Shown here: piece after piece, positions 8,267 through 17,093 of the stretch
Layout: the number at the start of each line of letters is the position of its first letter
Position numbering within the stretch: the first letter of the stretch is position 1
Source: Paenibacillus planticolens
GTDB taxonomy: Bacteria; Bacillota; Bacilli; Paenibacillales; NBRC-103111
Reading direction: 5' to 3'
NCBI RefSeq assembly: GCF_013141725.1
Contig: NZ_WHNZ01000045.1
Coordinates: forward strand, 186,001 to 250,000
Length of the DNA stretch: 64,000 nt
Translations under genes and position numbers: made by a program
Notes under the pieces: generated by a model
Database searches by the model: none
What the model was told of the DNA's origin: nothing
Seen by the model: the letters and a program-made list of their open reading frames with translations, nothing else

Positions 8267-9127
8267 TACCATCCCTTTTGTAATTTTATCGGCTAATAAG
8301 AAATAAATGATAATGACCGGCAGCGCGCCCAGTACCAGAAACGCCCCGATAGCCCCGTAGTTGACGGAATATTGGCTGACGAAGCTGTTCACGCCGAAGG
8401 GCAGCGTTTTGAGCCGCTCGGACGAAATGAACGTCGCCGCGAGAATGTACTCGTTCCAAATATTAATGAACGTCAAAATACAAACCGTCATCATCGGAGG
8501 AACGGAAATCGGCAGAACAATGCTGCGGAAAATCCGGATAACCCCCGCGCCGTCCATGACTGCGGACTCTTCGATCTCAGACGGAATCGACTTCATGAAC
8601 CCGCTCAGAATAAAGACCGCAATCGGCGTCTGAAACGCGATATAAGGCAATATGATCGACAAATGCGTGTTCAGCACATGCAGGTTTTTGAAAATAATCA
8701 TGAGCGGCAGCAGCGTCGCTTGCAGCGGCACCATCATCCCGATCAGGAAGATCACCATGACGAGCTGGCCGTATTTCCAGCGGAATCTGGCGATTGCGAA
8801 CGAAGCCAATGAAGCCAGCAGCAGGACGCATACCATTGTCACCGACGTTACGAACAAACTGTTTTTCAAATATTGAAAATAGTGGCCTGCGCCAATCGCA
8901 TCCGTGAAGTTCTTCCACATGAGCGTGTGAGGCAGCGCGAAAAATTTGCCCGACAGAATCTCTTCATTGCTTTTGAGCGAGTAAATAAACAACCAGAGCA
9001 GCGGATATACTTGCGTAACCACGAGTAGAGACAGGAACGCGATTACAATGATTTTTAAGATAGAGAGGCTTTTGCGTCTCCGTATTGTGACAGGTTTAGC
9101 CGAAGCTATTTCCCCAGCATGATTCAT
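8246..9127 (-). CDS. carbohydrate ABC permease, MalG type
   Basis: About 293 aa, six membrane helices, with the EAA loop in the C-terminal half (EIEESAVMDGAGVIRIFRSIVLPIS) that docks the ATPase. I place the start at Met 9127 because AAGGAGGGG lies 9 bases before it. An in-frame ATG at 9148 overlaps the previous stop (ATGA) but has no ribosome site. Second permease of the 11498-8246 importer. No ATPase is encoded in the locus; such systems usually share a general MsmX-type ATPase. Confidence 0.93.
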   Translation of the reverse strand: MNHAGEIASAKPVTIRRRKSLSILKIIVIAFLSLLVVTQVYPLLWLFIYSLKSNEEILSGKFFALPHTLMWKNFTDAIGAGHYFQYLKNSLFVTSVTMVCVLLLASLASFAIARFRWKYGQLVMVIFLIGMMVPLQATLLPLMIIFKNLHVLNTHLSIILPYIAFQTPIAVFILSGFMKSIPSEIEESAVMDGAGVIRIFRSIVLPISVPPMMTVCILTFINIWNEYILAATFISSERLKTLPFGVNSFVSQYSVNYGAIGAFLVLGALPVIIIYFLLADKITKGMVAGAVKG

Positions 9128-9144
9128 GGTGACACTCCCCTCCT

Positions 9145-10035
9145 TCATGAAAATCTTCTCTCTAAGCGGTTAAAAATAAAGTTGATAATGACGGTAGCAA
9201 CGAGGCACAGGCCGACCAAGAAAGCGGCAATCGCGCTTCCGTATCCATATTTCATGGAGAGGAAAGACATGTTGTACATATGTGTCGAGATGACGTCCGT
9301 CGCGTGCGCCGGGCCGCCAGCGGTCATGACCATGACCATGTCGAATGCTTGCAGCGAGCCGATGAAGGCGAGGACAATCGATATTTTGAAAATCGGAATG
9401 TTCATAGGGAAAGTAATGTGCCAGTCGGCCTTAAGGCCCTCGGCTCCGTCAATCCTGGCCGCCTCATAAATATCCGCGGGGATGTTCTGAATGCCGGTAA
9501 ACTGGATTAAAGTGTGGTACCCCAGGTACTGCCACAGGGCCACGAAGTAAAGGGAATACATCGCAATCTTCGGATCCGTCAGCCATGATCTCGTCCAACT
9601 ATGAAGATTCAGCATGTCGAGAACCTGGTTCAGCATCCCCCCCATTGCCGCAGGGTTATAGATTGTTTTCCACAACTGGCCGATAATAACGACCGACAAA
9701 ATGACCGGTAGGAAGTAAGCTGAAACGAGAAAATTCGGTTTTTTGATAAAACGGTTCAACAGAATGGCCACAGCCAAAGCAATTGGAATTTCAGCCATTG
9801 AAAATACAGCAAACATCAGCGTCCGTTTCACAGACGGCCAGAAAACGGGGTCTGCAAAAAGCAGCGTATGAAAATTTTTCAAACCAACAAATGTGGAATC
9901 GCCGATACCGTTCCAATCGAGCAATCCGCTGTACATCGATACGAGAATCGGAACGAAAACGAGACCGACATAGATCAGCAAACACGGCAGTACAAACATG
10001 GCAATCGTCCACTTGGAGACTCTTAACACATTCAC
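9145..10035 (-). CDS. carbohydrate ABC permease, MalF type
   Basis: About 296 aa, six membrane helices, EAA loop IPADIYEAARIDGAEGLKAD. The start is judged to be GTG at 10035, with AAGGAGG at 10048-10054 in good position. The upstream in-frame ATGs at 10065 and 10053 are less likely, because the second overlaps the ribosome site itself. It pairs with the MalG-type permease just downstream (17-base gap). Confidence 0.93.
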   Translation of the reverse strand: MNVLRVSKWTIAMFVLPCLLIYVGLVFVPILVSMYSGLLDWNGIGDSTFVGLKNFHTLLFADPVFWPSVKRTLMFAVFSMAEIPIALAVAILLNRFIKKPNFLVSAYFLPVILSVVIIGQLWKTIYNPAAMGGMLNQVLDMLNLHSWTRSWLTDPKIAMYSLYFVALWQYLGYHTLIQFTGIQNIPADIYEAARIDGAEGLKADWHITFPMNIPIFKISIVLAFIGSLQAFDMVMVMTAGGPAHATDVISTHMYNMSFLSMKYGYGSAIAAFLVGLCLVATVIINFIFNRLERRFS

Positions 10036-10061
10036 TTGGCTCGCCTCCTTCATGGGATATA

Positions 10062-10118
10062 CCAATCGGAACTTACCCTTTTGCCACTTGCGGCGCTTAG
10101 GATAAATTCCGATTTGGC
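10062..10118 (-). other. intercistronic stem-loop between binding-protein and permease genes
   Basis: An inverted repeat (CCAATCGGAA..TTA..CCT and AGG..TAA..TTCCGATTTGG) lies just after the binding-protein gene and overlaps the permease leader. There is no U-tract. Such hairpins often stabilise the upstream message, giving more binding protein than permease; that role is inference. Confidence 0.55.
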
Positions 10119-10130
10119 TGCTAATTCATC

Positions 10131-11498
10131 TTATTTTTTGTTTGTGTCGTATGCAGTTTGGTGTTCTTTGGCAACTTCAGCAGGATCTTTCTTCTGCACG
10201 AAGAGGTTTTGGATGCTTGTTAAGTGGCCTTGTGCTGTTCCCGGGTTCATCGTGTTATCGAACGCAAGGTCGCCGCCTTTTACTTGTTTGAACATGCCCA
10301 GTACTTCCATAGCCATATCGGAGTATCCTGCGGCTTTGAAGTCGCCGTCAACTTTTTGCGCGATACCTACTGCGCCTTTAACCGCGAAAGCTTCTTTTGG
10401 GAAGTTCAGCATGAAGTAGTTCAAGAAATCTTTGGTTTCTTTCAAATGTTTGCTGTTAGCAGAAATAGCGAACGCGCTTCCCGGAGCAAGCATGAACTCG
10501 TCAGGGTTGCCTTTGCCTTTAACTGTCGGGAACTTGAATACGCCGACTTTACCGTTAACGGAAGAAGTCTCGATACCGCCTGTGGCCCATGAGCCCATGT
10601 AGTACATAGCGGCTTTGCCTGTTTTGAATAAGTTTTCACCTGCGTTGTAGTCAAAAGAAGTTGCGCCTTCTTGGAAAGCACCCGCTTGAACCAAGTCTTG
10701 GAAGGAGCTTACCGCATCTGTGAATGCCGGATCTGCGAAAGTTTTCTTGCCGTCAACAACCGCCTGCAGGAAGCCAGGGCCGCCATTCGTGCGAAGCAGG
10801 ACGTTCATGAATAAGAAGGATCCTGTCCAGGAATCTTTTTCACCGATGGCCATTGGCTGAATGCCTTTGCCTTTCAGCGTTTTGACAGCTGCGACCATTT
10901 CTTCGAATGTTTTCGGCACTTCTACGCCGGCTTGCTTAAACAAGTCTTTATTGTAATAAACGAGACCGATGTTGTTGCCGTCAGGTAATGCGTAAAGGTT
11001 GTTGTTGAATGTGTACCAGTTCAAAATGCCTTCTTGGAACGTTCCTTTCAACCCATTTTGCTCAACCATATCGTTCAGCGGCGCGAAAAGTCCTGCATCT
11101 ACGAAAGGCTTCATTTGCGCGGATGGATTCACGATCGTGATATCCGGAACTTCTTTGGAAGCTGCTTGCGTTTTGAGTTTCAGCTTTTGTTGATCCGTGT
11201 TCAGGGAATCAAGCTCGATTTTGATGTTCGGGTTTTTCGTTTGGTAGTCGTTTACGATCTTTTTCAGCATGCCGTTTTTCGGATCTGTCGGATCCGGATA
11301 TATGTTTTGGAACGTGATCGTGATGTTTTCTTTCTTCTCTGTCGTGCTTCCGCCGCTCGGTGTCGTCGTTGCGGTCGCGCCCTGTGACGGTGTGCTTGTG
11401 CTTGTGGTTTTGCTGCTGGTGGCCGAGCCGCATGCTGTTAAGGAGATAGCCAGTAAACTTGCTGCCGCTACTTGAAGTGCTTTATATTTTTTTACCAA
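10131..11498 (-). CDS. carbohydrate ABC transporter substrate-binding lipoprotein
   Basis: 455 aa, starting with TTG (GAGGGGG upstream). Lipoprotein signal with lipobox LTAC (Cys 23), a Ser/Thr-rich tether of ~35 residues, then a family-1 solute-binding fold (TITFQNIYPDPTDPKNGMLKKIV, YALPDGNNIGLVYYNKDLFKQAGVEVPKTFEEM). First gene of the importer operon 11498-8246 that ends in a YesM/YesN-type pair. Adjacent lyase genes suggest uronic-acid oligosaccharides as ligand, which is inference. Confidence 0.93.
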   Translation of the reverse strand: MVKKYKALQVAAASLLAISLTACGSATSSKTTSTSTPSQGATATTTPSGGSTTEKKENITITFQNIYPDPTDPKNGMLKKIVNDYQTKNPNIKIELDSLNTDQQKLKLKTQAASKEVPDITIVNPSAQMKPFVDAGLFAPLNDMVEQNGLKGTFQEGILNWYTFNNNLYALPDGNNIGLVYYNKDLFKQAGVEVPKTFEEMVAAVKTLKGKGIQPMAIGEKDSWTGSFLFMNVLLRTNGGPGFLQAVVDGKKTFADPAFTDAVSSFQDLVQAGAFQEGATSFDYNAGENLFKTGKAAMYYMGSWATGGIETSSVNGKVGVFKFPTVKGKGNPDEFMLAPGSAFAISANSKHLKETKDFLNYFMLNFPKEAFAVKGAVGIAQKVDGDFKAAGYSDMAMEVLGMFKQVKGGDLAFDNTMNPGTAQGHLTSIQNLFVQKKDPAEVAKEHQTAYDTNKK

Positions 11499-11662
11499 TG
11501 TAAATCCCCCTCGTTTGTTTGATGAACTTGATGCCCTTATTATCGCTCGAAATTGGCAGCCCTTACAATGTGTGAACTTTAGGAATCATGTTAAGTTTTT
11601 ATAGGTTGTTGTGATTGGGCAATGATCAGCAACTAACAGCACAACAATGTATGGTGCATTCA

Positions 11663-11855
11663 GATTAACAGGAAAAACTACCACTAATTCGATTAGCATA
11701 GGAGTTTTCACTAATTTAAATGGAATTTCTCCCGTTAATTTCCAGATTGATTTACTTACGCACGGAAGTATAGCAATTTAACTGGAGTTTTTCCTGTTAA
11801 TTGGCTCCACCAATCAAAATTCACTCGAATAACGGGAGAATTTCCCTCTAAATTT
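11663..11855. repeat. family D palindrome tetrad
   Basis: Four ~28-base elements of the type AATTAACRGGA..TCCANTTAAATT start at 11663 (F), 11713 (R), 11775 (R) and 11828 (F), pitch 50, 62, 53. They occupy the ~450-base gap between the binding-protein gene start and the end of the lyase operon; no gene is supported in 11500-11954. The region just upstream of 11498 must also hold the transporter promoter, for which I see no strong consensus. Confidence 0.65.
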
Positions 11856-11878
11856 TCCATAACGCGACAAAAGGCTTA

Positions 11879-11928
11879 CAAAAAAAAGACCGACCCACCC
11901 GCCAAACCGGCGAAGGAGAGTCGATCTA
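11879..11928 (-). terminator. terminator of the lyase operon
   Basis: On the minus strand, GACTCTCC-TTCGCC with a GGTTT loop pairs with GGCG-GGTGGGTCGGTC and is followed by TTTTTTTT. It ends the run of genes that reads down to the heparinase-like gene at 11955. Confidence 0.85.
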
Positions 11929-11954
11929 ATCAATAAGTGCAGCTTGCCTAAAAT

Positions 11955-14258
11955 CTAGTAAGCCTTAGGCACCTCAACACGGTGCGTAATGCCGTCTTCC
12001 GTGAAGTAAATATGCGTGTCGAACCCTTGATCGTCCATGAAATAGGACACATACTTCGGCTCGCCATGCTTAATAGGCACGAGGAGCGTAGCGATCCGGT
12101 GGCTGCGCGCCGGCTTGGTCGTTGCCTTGAGATGCCAGTGCAGCGGCAAGCCTTCGATCTCAGCCAGGTCTACGTCCTGGAAGCCTTCATGCTGCGTCAG
12201 CTCCAACTCACCGGAGGAGCAATAGACGAAGCGGCCGTCCATATCGGCTTTGCGTCCTTGAACTTTGAAGGCTTGCCCGTTCAGCTTCATTTCGTATAGC
12301 GTCTGGAACAGCCAATCCACCGTGCCCGTCTGCGCCAGGTCGATGTGATCCACGACGACGACGTATGTGCCGAAGAAATACAGCTCGCGAACGTAGCGGT
12401 CAAGATACGGCACGTACTCCTTATACGCAGCGGTGGCATTACTGCGGGAGTAGCTGTAGCCCTTACGCTGCTCAGCCACTTCGACGAAGCCGCTCGCGGC
12501 CATGTTCAGCACTTTGTTTTTCTCGGCGTATTGTCCAAGTCCATCGATCAAAATATTGTTCGTCGATCGCGTCTGCCTGCGCCAGTTCATATGCATCGTG
12601 GAGCTGAACGCCACGTAATAACCGCTCTCAATGGCAAGCGGCTCGCCGTATGCGTGCAGCAGGAAGCCGTTTTGATCGCCGTGGCTGTGGCTCACGGAGC
12701 CGTATTTGCTGCTCTTCGTTAGCAGCATGATATGACGCTCGGGATCCGCCATATTGGAGTGGAACGCCACCCAGCCGATGTCGCGGAACCATTTGACCTG
12801 CTCGATATTTGCATCGGTTGGAGCGATAGCTTCCACCTGCGGATAATCATGGCGGTACACCATCTCGTCAAAACGGAAATCCCACCAGCCGTAGTTGTAA
12901 AATTTCATTTCGGAATCGGTATCCGTCTCCCGCACCCGCTCGAAATACCATTGGTACAAGCCATTTCCGGTCACCCCGGCGAACTGGCGGATGTTAAATC
13001 CTGTTTTCAAACTCACGGGATCTCCCAGCGTGGACTGATCGCCAAAGCTTGCGCGAAGCGTATCCGGGCTGAACGCGTACAGCGGGAAATCGCCTGTTTT
13101 TGTAAAAAACGGCCGTTTGTAAAAGTTAATGCCCGTATATTTTTTCAGCAAGTTCATCGCTTCCGTAACAAAAGCCATCCCCGTCGTCCAATACATCGGA
13201 CCTTCCGCCCAGCCTCCATCCGGTCCGCCCCAAGGCGAATAGATGCCTGCATAGTATTCAAGTGTATAGTCCAGCCACTCACGCGCTTCCGGCTCTTCCT
13301 CTAACAATGCGATGCAGCTAGGTACCAGGACGCTGGACAACGAACGAACGGCATGGCTGTCGAACGGCACGTGATGGATTTTGGAATGATCGATAACGTG
13401 TGTAGCGATTTGACGCGCACGGGCCAGCAGAACCTCTCGCACCAGCTTCCGCTCAAGCTCCGTTAACTGACCGTGCAACCAGTCATAGCCCCATGCGATA
13501 GCGCCGGTCATCCGGAAGGATGCCTCATCGTTGTAATCGCGGCATGTTGGGCCGTTAACGTCCCAGGAGCAGACATGCAGCAGCCAGGTTTTGGCGCGAC
13601 CGAGCAAATTGGCGTCAGCCAAAATCGTTCCCGCCACCGCCAGATGACGGATCGCATACAGTACCTCTTGCGTGTCCATGTACATTTGGCGCCACAGCTT
13701 CGCAACCCGCTTATTGTCCGGGTATGGCAGAGGCTCTGCCATTAACTCCCGGTCGATCCACGGCTTAACGGACTTCTCATAAAATACGTCGAAGCCGCAA
13801 TACGTCGGATCGGCCGCCAGTTCCTTACGGAAAGCCGCAAGCTCCGCAGATTGCAGCCACAAACGGGGGTGCTGCAGCGATGCCTCGGCGTATCTGCGCG
13901 CCCGGCTAGGCAGCGGAGTTTCCGGCAGGTCAGCCGGGACTTCGAAGCGCCTCACCTTACTCCAAGCGGTATGTTCGCCATTCTCTCCAAGCAGCGCGTA
14001 GCGCCAGAAATAAGCTCCCGGTTTTAGGGCGTCATCGGGCGTATATAGATTATAGGGAATCGGCTTAATGGTTTGCGTGTCAGCCTCGTCAAATACGTCC
14101 GACTGCGAAATTTGCAGTACGTAACGGTCATTCTCCAATTGGGCGGGAATCCACGTGAAACGTGGCGGGTTTTCCAAGAGTACAGTTTGCTCGTTCGGTT
14201 CGTATTGTACAGTTAATACGCCGCTTTGCGGTTCGTATAATGGCAACAGGGTTGTCAT
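11955..14258 (-). CDS. heparinase II/III-family protein with N-terminal DUF4962-like region
   Basis: 767 aa, no signal peptide, so cytoplasmic. Residues ~1-110 form a fibronectin-like beta region (PRFTWIPAQ..YVLQIS..FWRYALL). Then an alpha/alpha toroid and a C-terminal beta-sandwich with the family His motif SVSHSHGDQNGFLLHAYGEPLAIESGYY. This domain order recalls PL15-like oligo-uronate lyases. Expected reaction is beta-elimination of imported uronic-acid oligosaccharides, leaving an unsaturated uronyl end. Last gene of the operon, 16 bases after the second lyase. The precise substrate (alginate-, heparin- or other uronan-like) cannot be read from sequence. Confidence 0.85.
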   Translation of the reverse strand: MTTLLPLYEPQSGVLTVQYEPNEQTVLLENPPRFTWIPAQLENDRYVLQISQSDVFDEADTQTIKPIPYNLYTPDDALKPGAYFWRYALLGENGEHTAWSKVRRFEVPADLPETPLPSRARRYAEASLQHPRLWLQSAELAAFRKELAADPTYCGFDVFYEKSVKPWIDRELMAEPLPYPDNKRVAKLWRQMYMDTQEVLYAIRHLAVAGTILADANLLGRAKTWLLHVCSWDVNGPTCRDYNDEASFRMTGAIAWGYDWLHGQLTELERKLVREVLLARARQIATHVIDHSKIHHVPFDSHAVRSLSSVLVPSCIALLEEEPEAREWLDYTLEYYAGIYSPWGGPDGGWAEGPMYWTTGMAFVTEAMNLLKKYTGINFYKRPFFTKTGDFPLYAFSPDTLRASFGDQSTLGDPVSLKTGFNIRQFAGVTGNGLYQWYFERVRETDTDSEMKFYNYGWWDFRFDEMVYRHDYPQVEAIAPTDANIEQVKWFRDIGWVAFHSNMADPERHIMLLTKSSKYGSVSHSHGDQNGFLLHAYGEPLAIESGYYVAFSSTMHMNWRRQTRSTNNILIDGLGQYAEKNKVLNMAASGFVEVAEQRKGYSYSRSNATAAYKEYVPYLDRYVRELYFFGTYVVVVDHIDLAQTGTVDWLFQTLYEMKLNGQAFKVQGRKADMDGRFVYCSSGELELTQHEGFQDVDLAEIEGLPLHWHLKATTKPARSHRIATLLVPIKHGEPKYVSYFMDDQGFDTHIYFTEDGITHRVEVPKAY

Positions 14259-14274
14259 ATCGATTCTCCCTTCT

Positions 14275-16284
14275 CTATATGAAAATCAAACCTTTATCTT
14301 CCGTTAATTGAATATGGGCTGCGCTTTCCGGCTGACCGGGCACCGAAACCACAATTTCCTGCGGAGAAACGCGGGTGAGCTCGGCACTGCTGCCTGCACG
14401 GTATACATGGATGAAATCAGCGATGCGCTCATGGCGACGATGCAGGATCGCCGTAAGAGGTTGGCTAGGGTCCACAGAGTCCCCTGGCGTATGAACCGCA
14501 AGCAGCTCGTAGCCCGGCTCTGCCAACGCCGTGTGGAACACAGCGGCATCAGTCCCAAGCTGGTAAGACAAGTGCAGCTGCTCTGCATCCGCCGCGAACC
14601 CGCCGATAATCGGCAATTTCCGCTCGGCAGCGATTGAGGCCTGCTGCTCTTGAATCCGCAGCAGGCAGACACCCTCCCGATCGACCACTCCGTCAGCGAT
14701 CGGCTGAACGGCAGGATGCATCCACCACTCGATGCTCCGAGACTCCTCCCCGGTCAGCTCAACCCGGAACCAATCCAGGAGCCACTCTCCCGTGAGCAGC
14801 AGATGACGATTCATCGTGCAGCCTTCGTAGGCCCCCGTCGTTTGCATCCAGGCGTAGACGGAGTTCTCGTCCGCCTCATAGCGGACGCAGCGCCCTTCAT
14901 GCGGCGCTTGGGAGAAGCCGTCCAGCGACACCGTATTGTGGCTGGCGGTTTCGGCAAACCACGATTTCCGCATCGGCGAGCCGTAAGGCACCATCCCGAA
15001 ATCGGGGGTTAGGGTTTGCGCAGGGTGCATCAAAGTCAGATGCAGCTTGTCGTAATGACCATGGGAACCGCCATGCTCGCCGAAATCAGCGAGGAACGAC
15101 AGCGGGTTCCCGGGCACTCGGCCGATGACGAAGCCGGCATGGGGCCAGAGCCGCGAAGCGCGCGGCTCTGGCGGAACCGACGTGCGGTCAGCAGTGCCGT
15201 AGAGCAGCGCCTCGAGCTGCTCGCCTCCGGCAGCGTCCAGCTGCCGGTAGGCTTCGCGCAGCACCGGCGCGAGGCCGGCAATGCCGTAGATCGCGAGCCC
15301 CTGCTCCGCGATCTCGGCGATCTCGCGGGCGTAGGGAGCCCTCGCGAGCGGCCCGTCATGCAGGGCGGGCAGCGCGCCCCGGTCGTCGGCAAGATCGGCC
15401 AGCGCCTCCAGCATGCCGCGCATCGATTGGCCGTCAGTGCCTGTGACGGCGTAAAGGTCCATGCCGAAGCGCTGCGCCATCTCCGCGGAGATCAAGTACG
15501 CCCGAAGCACGAAAACGTGGTAATACGTGCTTCCCTCGAATTCAAGCTGATCGGGTTTCACGCCGATCGACAAGTGATGCTTGAAGCCGCCTTGGCCTTC
15601 AATCAGCGCCTCCAGCGCCGCTTGCTCATCTCGCGCGGCGTAAACGCATGACAATGACGCGTTCAGCCAAGCGGTGTAATTGTTCTCTGCATTGTTCCGC
15701 TCATGAATGAGAATGTGCCGGTATTCTTCCATGCTCCCGGCAAGCAAGCCCAAAAAGACGTCGATAGCCGCCTGCTCCTCCGCCTCGAACACAACGCCTT
15801 TATCACGCAATAACAGATAAGCGCGAATCAGTGTCGTAGACCAGATCGCCTCTGTGAGCGCCTGATGGAAAGCGCGCCCCTTCAGCATCCAGCTTTGCGC
15901 TTCCGGATGCACGGGGTAGAGCGGGAACTGCTCGGCGTATTCGACGAGCAGTTTTTTGCTGAGCTGCGCGTAGGAAGCATCGCCAAGCGCCGCATACACA
16001 GCGGCTGCCTGCAGAGCTGCGCGCGCCAACGATTGGTGCTTGAACACGAGCCAAGCACCGCGGTAAGCCTCGCCTTCGATTTGGCAGCCGTGCGGGCAGG
16101 CAAATTCGAAGGCATCTGCCCGCTCGTCGTCGAACACCAGTTCGGTATGATGGTGCGGACAAACATACTGGTGCCACCAGCCACCAGGTTCTTTAGGAAT
16201 AAACAGGCTGCCTGCTTGCTGCAGCCTGTCGATTTCCTCTTTTAATATGCGTGCTATACGGTCCGGTCTCAGTACGGTGCTCAT
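14275..16284 (-). CDS. heparinase II/III-family polysaccharide lyase
   Basis: 669 aa, no signal peptide. An N-terminal segment holds two Cys/His clusters (CPHHH and CPHGCQ, ~42-66) that could bind a metal. An alpha/alpha barrel follows, with ERNNAENNYTAW, then the beta-sandwich with GEHGGSHGHYDKLHL, the conserved His motif of heparinase II/III enzymes. It should cleave uronate-containing oligosaccharides by beta-elimination in the cytoplasm. Its ATG overlaps the SDR stop (ATGA), implying coupled translation. It is divergent from the neighbouring 767-residue lyase, so the pair may act on different linkages. Confidence 0.88.
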   Translation of the reverse strand: MSTVLRPDRIARILKEEIDRLQQAGSLFIPKEPGGWWHQYVCPHHHTELVFDDERADAFEFACPHGCQIEGEAYRGAWLVFKHQSLARAALQAAAVYAALGDASYAQLSKKLLVEYAEQFPLYPVHPEAQSWMLKGRAFHQALTEAIWSTTLIRAYLLLRDKGVVFEAEEQAAIDVFLGLLAGSMEEYRHILIHERNNAENNYTAWLNASLSCVYAARDEQAALEALIEGQGGFKHHLSIGVKPDQLEFEGSTYYHVFVLRAYLISAEMAQRFGMDLYAVTGTDGQSMRGMLEALADLADDRGALPALHDGPLARAPYAREIAEIAEQGLAIYGIAGLAPVLREAYRQLDAAGGEQLEALLYGTADRTSVPPEPRASRLWPHAGFVIGRVPGNPLSFLADFGEHGGSHGHYDKLHLTLMHPAQTLTPDFGMVPYGSPMRKSWFAETASHNTVSLDGFSQAPHEGRCVRYEADENSVYAWMQTTGAYEGCTMNRHLLLTGEWLLDWFRVELTGEESRSIEWWMHPAVQPIADGVVDREGVCLLRIQEQQASIAAERKLPIIGGFAADAEQLHLSYQLGTDAAVFHTALAEPGYELLAVHTPGDSVDPSQPLTAILHRRHERIADFIHVYRAGSSAELTRVSPQEIVVSVPGQPESAAHIQLTEDKGLIFI

Positions 16285-17048
16285 CGCATCATCATCCCGC
16301 CGTTGATTTCAATCGTTTCACCTGTTACATAAGCAGCCAAGTCGGAAGCAAGGTAAAGCACTGCTCCAGCTACATCGTCCGGCGTTCCTTCACGCTGCAG
16401 CGGAATGCCGTTAATCGTTGCTGTCCGAGCTGCGTCAGTCGTAAACGTTGCGTGGAACATCGTATTGCCGATAAAGCCGGGAGATACGTTATTCACGGTA
16501 ATGCCGCTTGCCGCAACTTCTTTCGCCAAGCCCTTGGAGTATGTAAGAACGGCTGCTTTGCTTGCTGCATAGACGCTTGATCCCGGACCGCCGCCATTGT
16601 GCGCAGCAACGGATGTCATGTTGACGATGCGGCCATAGCCTTTCGCTTTCATGCCGGCAAGCACTCTTTTGCTCATGAACACGGTGCTTTTCAAATTAAC
16701 GTCCATAATGCGGTGGTACATCTCTTCAAACATTTCGGAATTCGGTACGCGCTGTACCAGATGACCGGCATTGTTGACCAAAATATCAATCGTGCCGCCT
16801 AGTGCCTGCTCCACTTCACTAACGAGTCTGTCGATCTGCTCCAAATCAGTCACATCCGCTTGCACCAGCACAGCTTCTCCGCCTGCCGCTTGAATCGCTG
16901 CGACAACTTCTTGTCCTTGTGCTACATTGTTCAAGCAGTTCACGCCAACTTTCGCTCCATTGCTTGCTAAAGCTATGGCGATTGCGCGTCCAATTCCCGC
17001 GTTAGATCCTGTTACCAGTGCAATTTTCCCCGTTAAATCGATGTTCAT
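16281..17048 (-). CDS. SDR-family oxidoreductase (KduD/uronate-reductase-like)
   Basis: 255 aa from Met 17048 (GGAGG 7 bases upstream; an in-frame ATG at 17063 precedes that site). Classical short-chain dehydrogenase: cofactor motif TGSNAGIG (13-20), NNAG (92-95), catalytic Ser146, Tyr160 and Lys164 in YAASK. NAD(P)-dependent. Position between a kinase gene and two lyase genes suggests reduction or oxidation of the keto-uronate released after lyase cleavage, as KduD or DEH reductases do; the exact reaction is inference. Confidence 0.9.
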   Translation of the reverse strand: MNIDLTGKIALVTGSNAGIGRAIAIALASNGAKVGVNCLNNVAQGQEVVAAIQAAGGEAVLVQADVTDLEQIDRLVSEVEQALGGTIDILVNNAGHLVQRVPNSEMFEEMYHRIMDVNLKSTVFMSKRVLAGMKAKGYGRIVNMTSVAAHNGGGPGSSVYAASKAAVLTYSKGLAKEVAASGITVNNVSPGFIGNTMFHATFTTDAARTATINGIPLQREGTPDDVAGAVLYLASDLAAYVTGETIEINGGMMMR

Positions 17049-17093
17049 ATGAATTCCTCCCATGTCTGTGTTTTAGGTGTATATCCTCACGCC

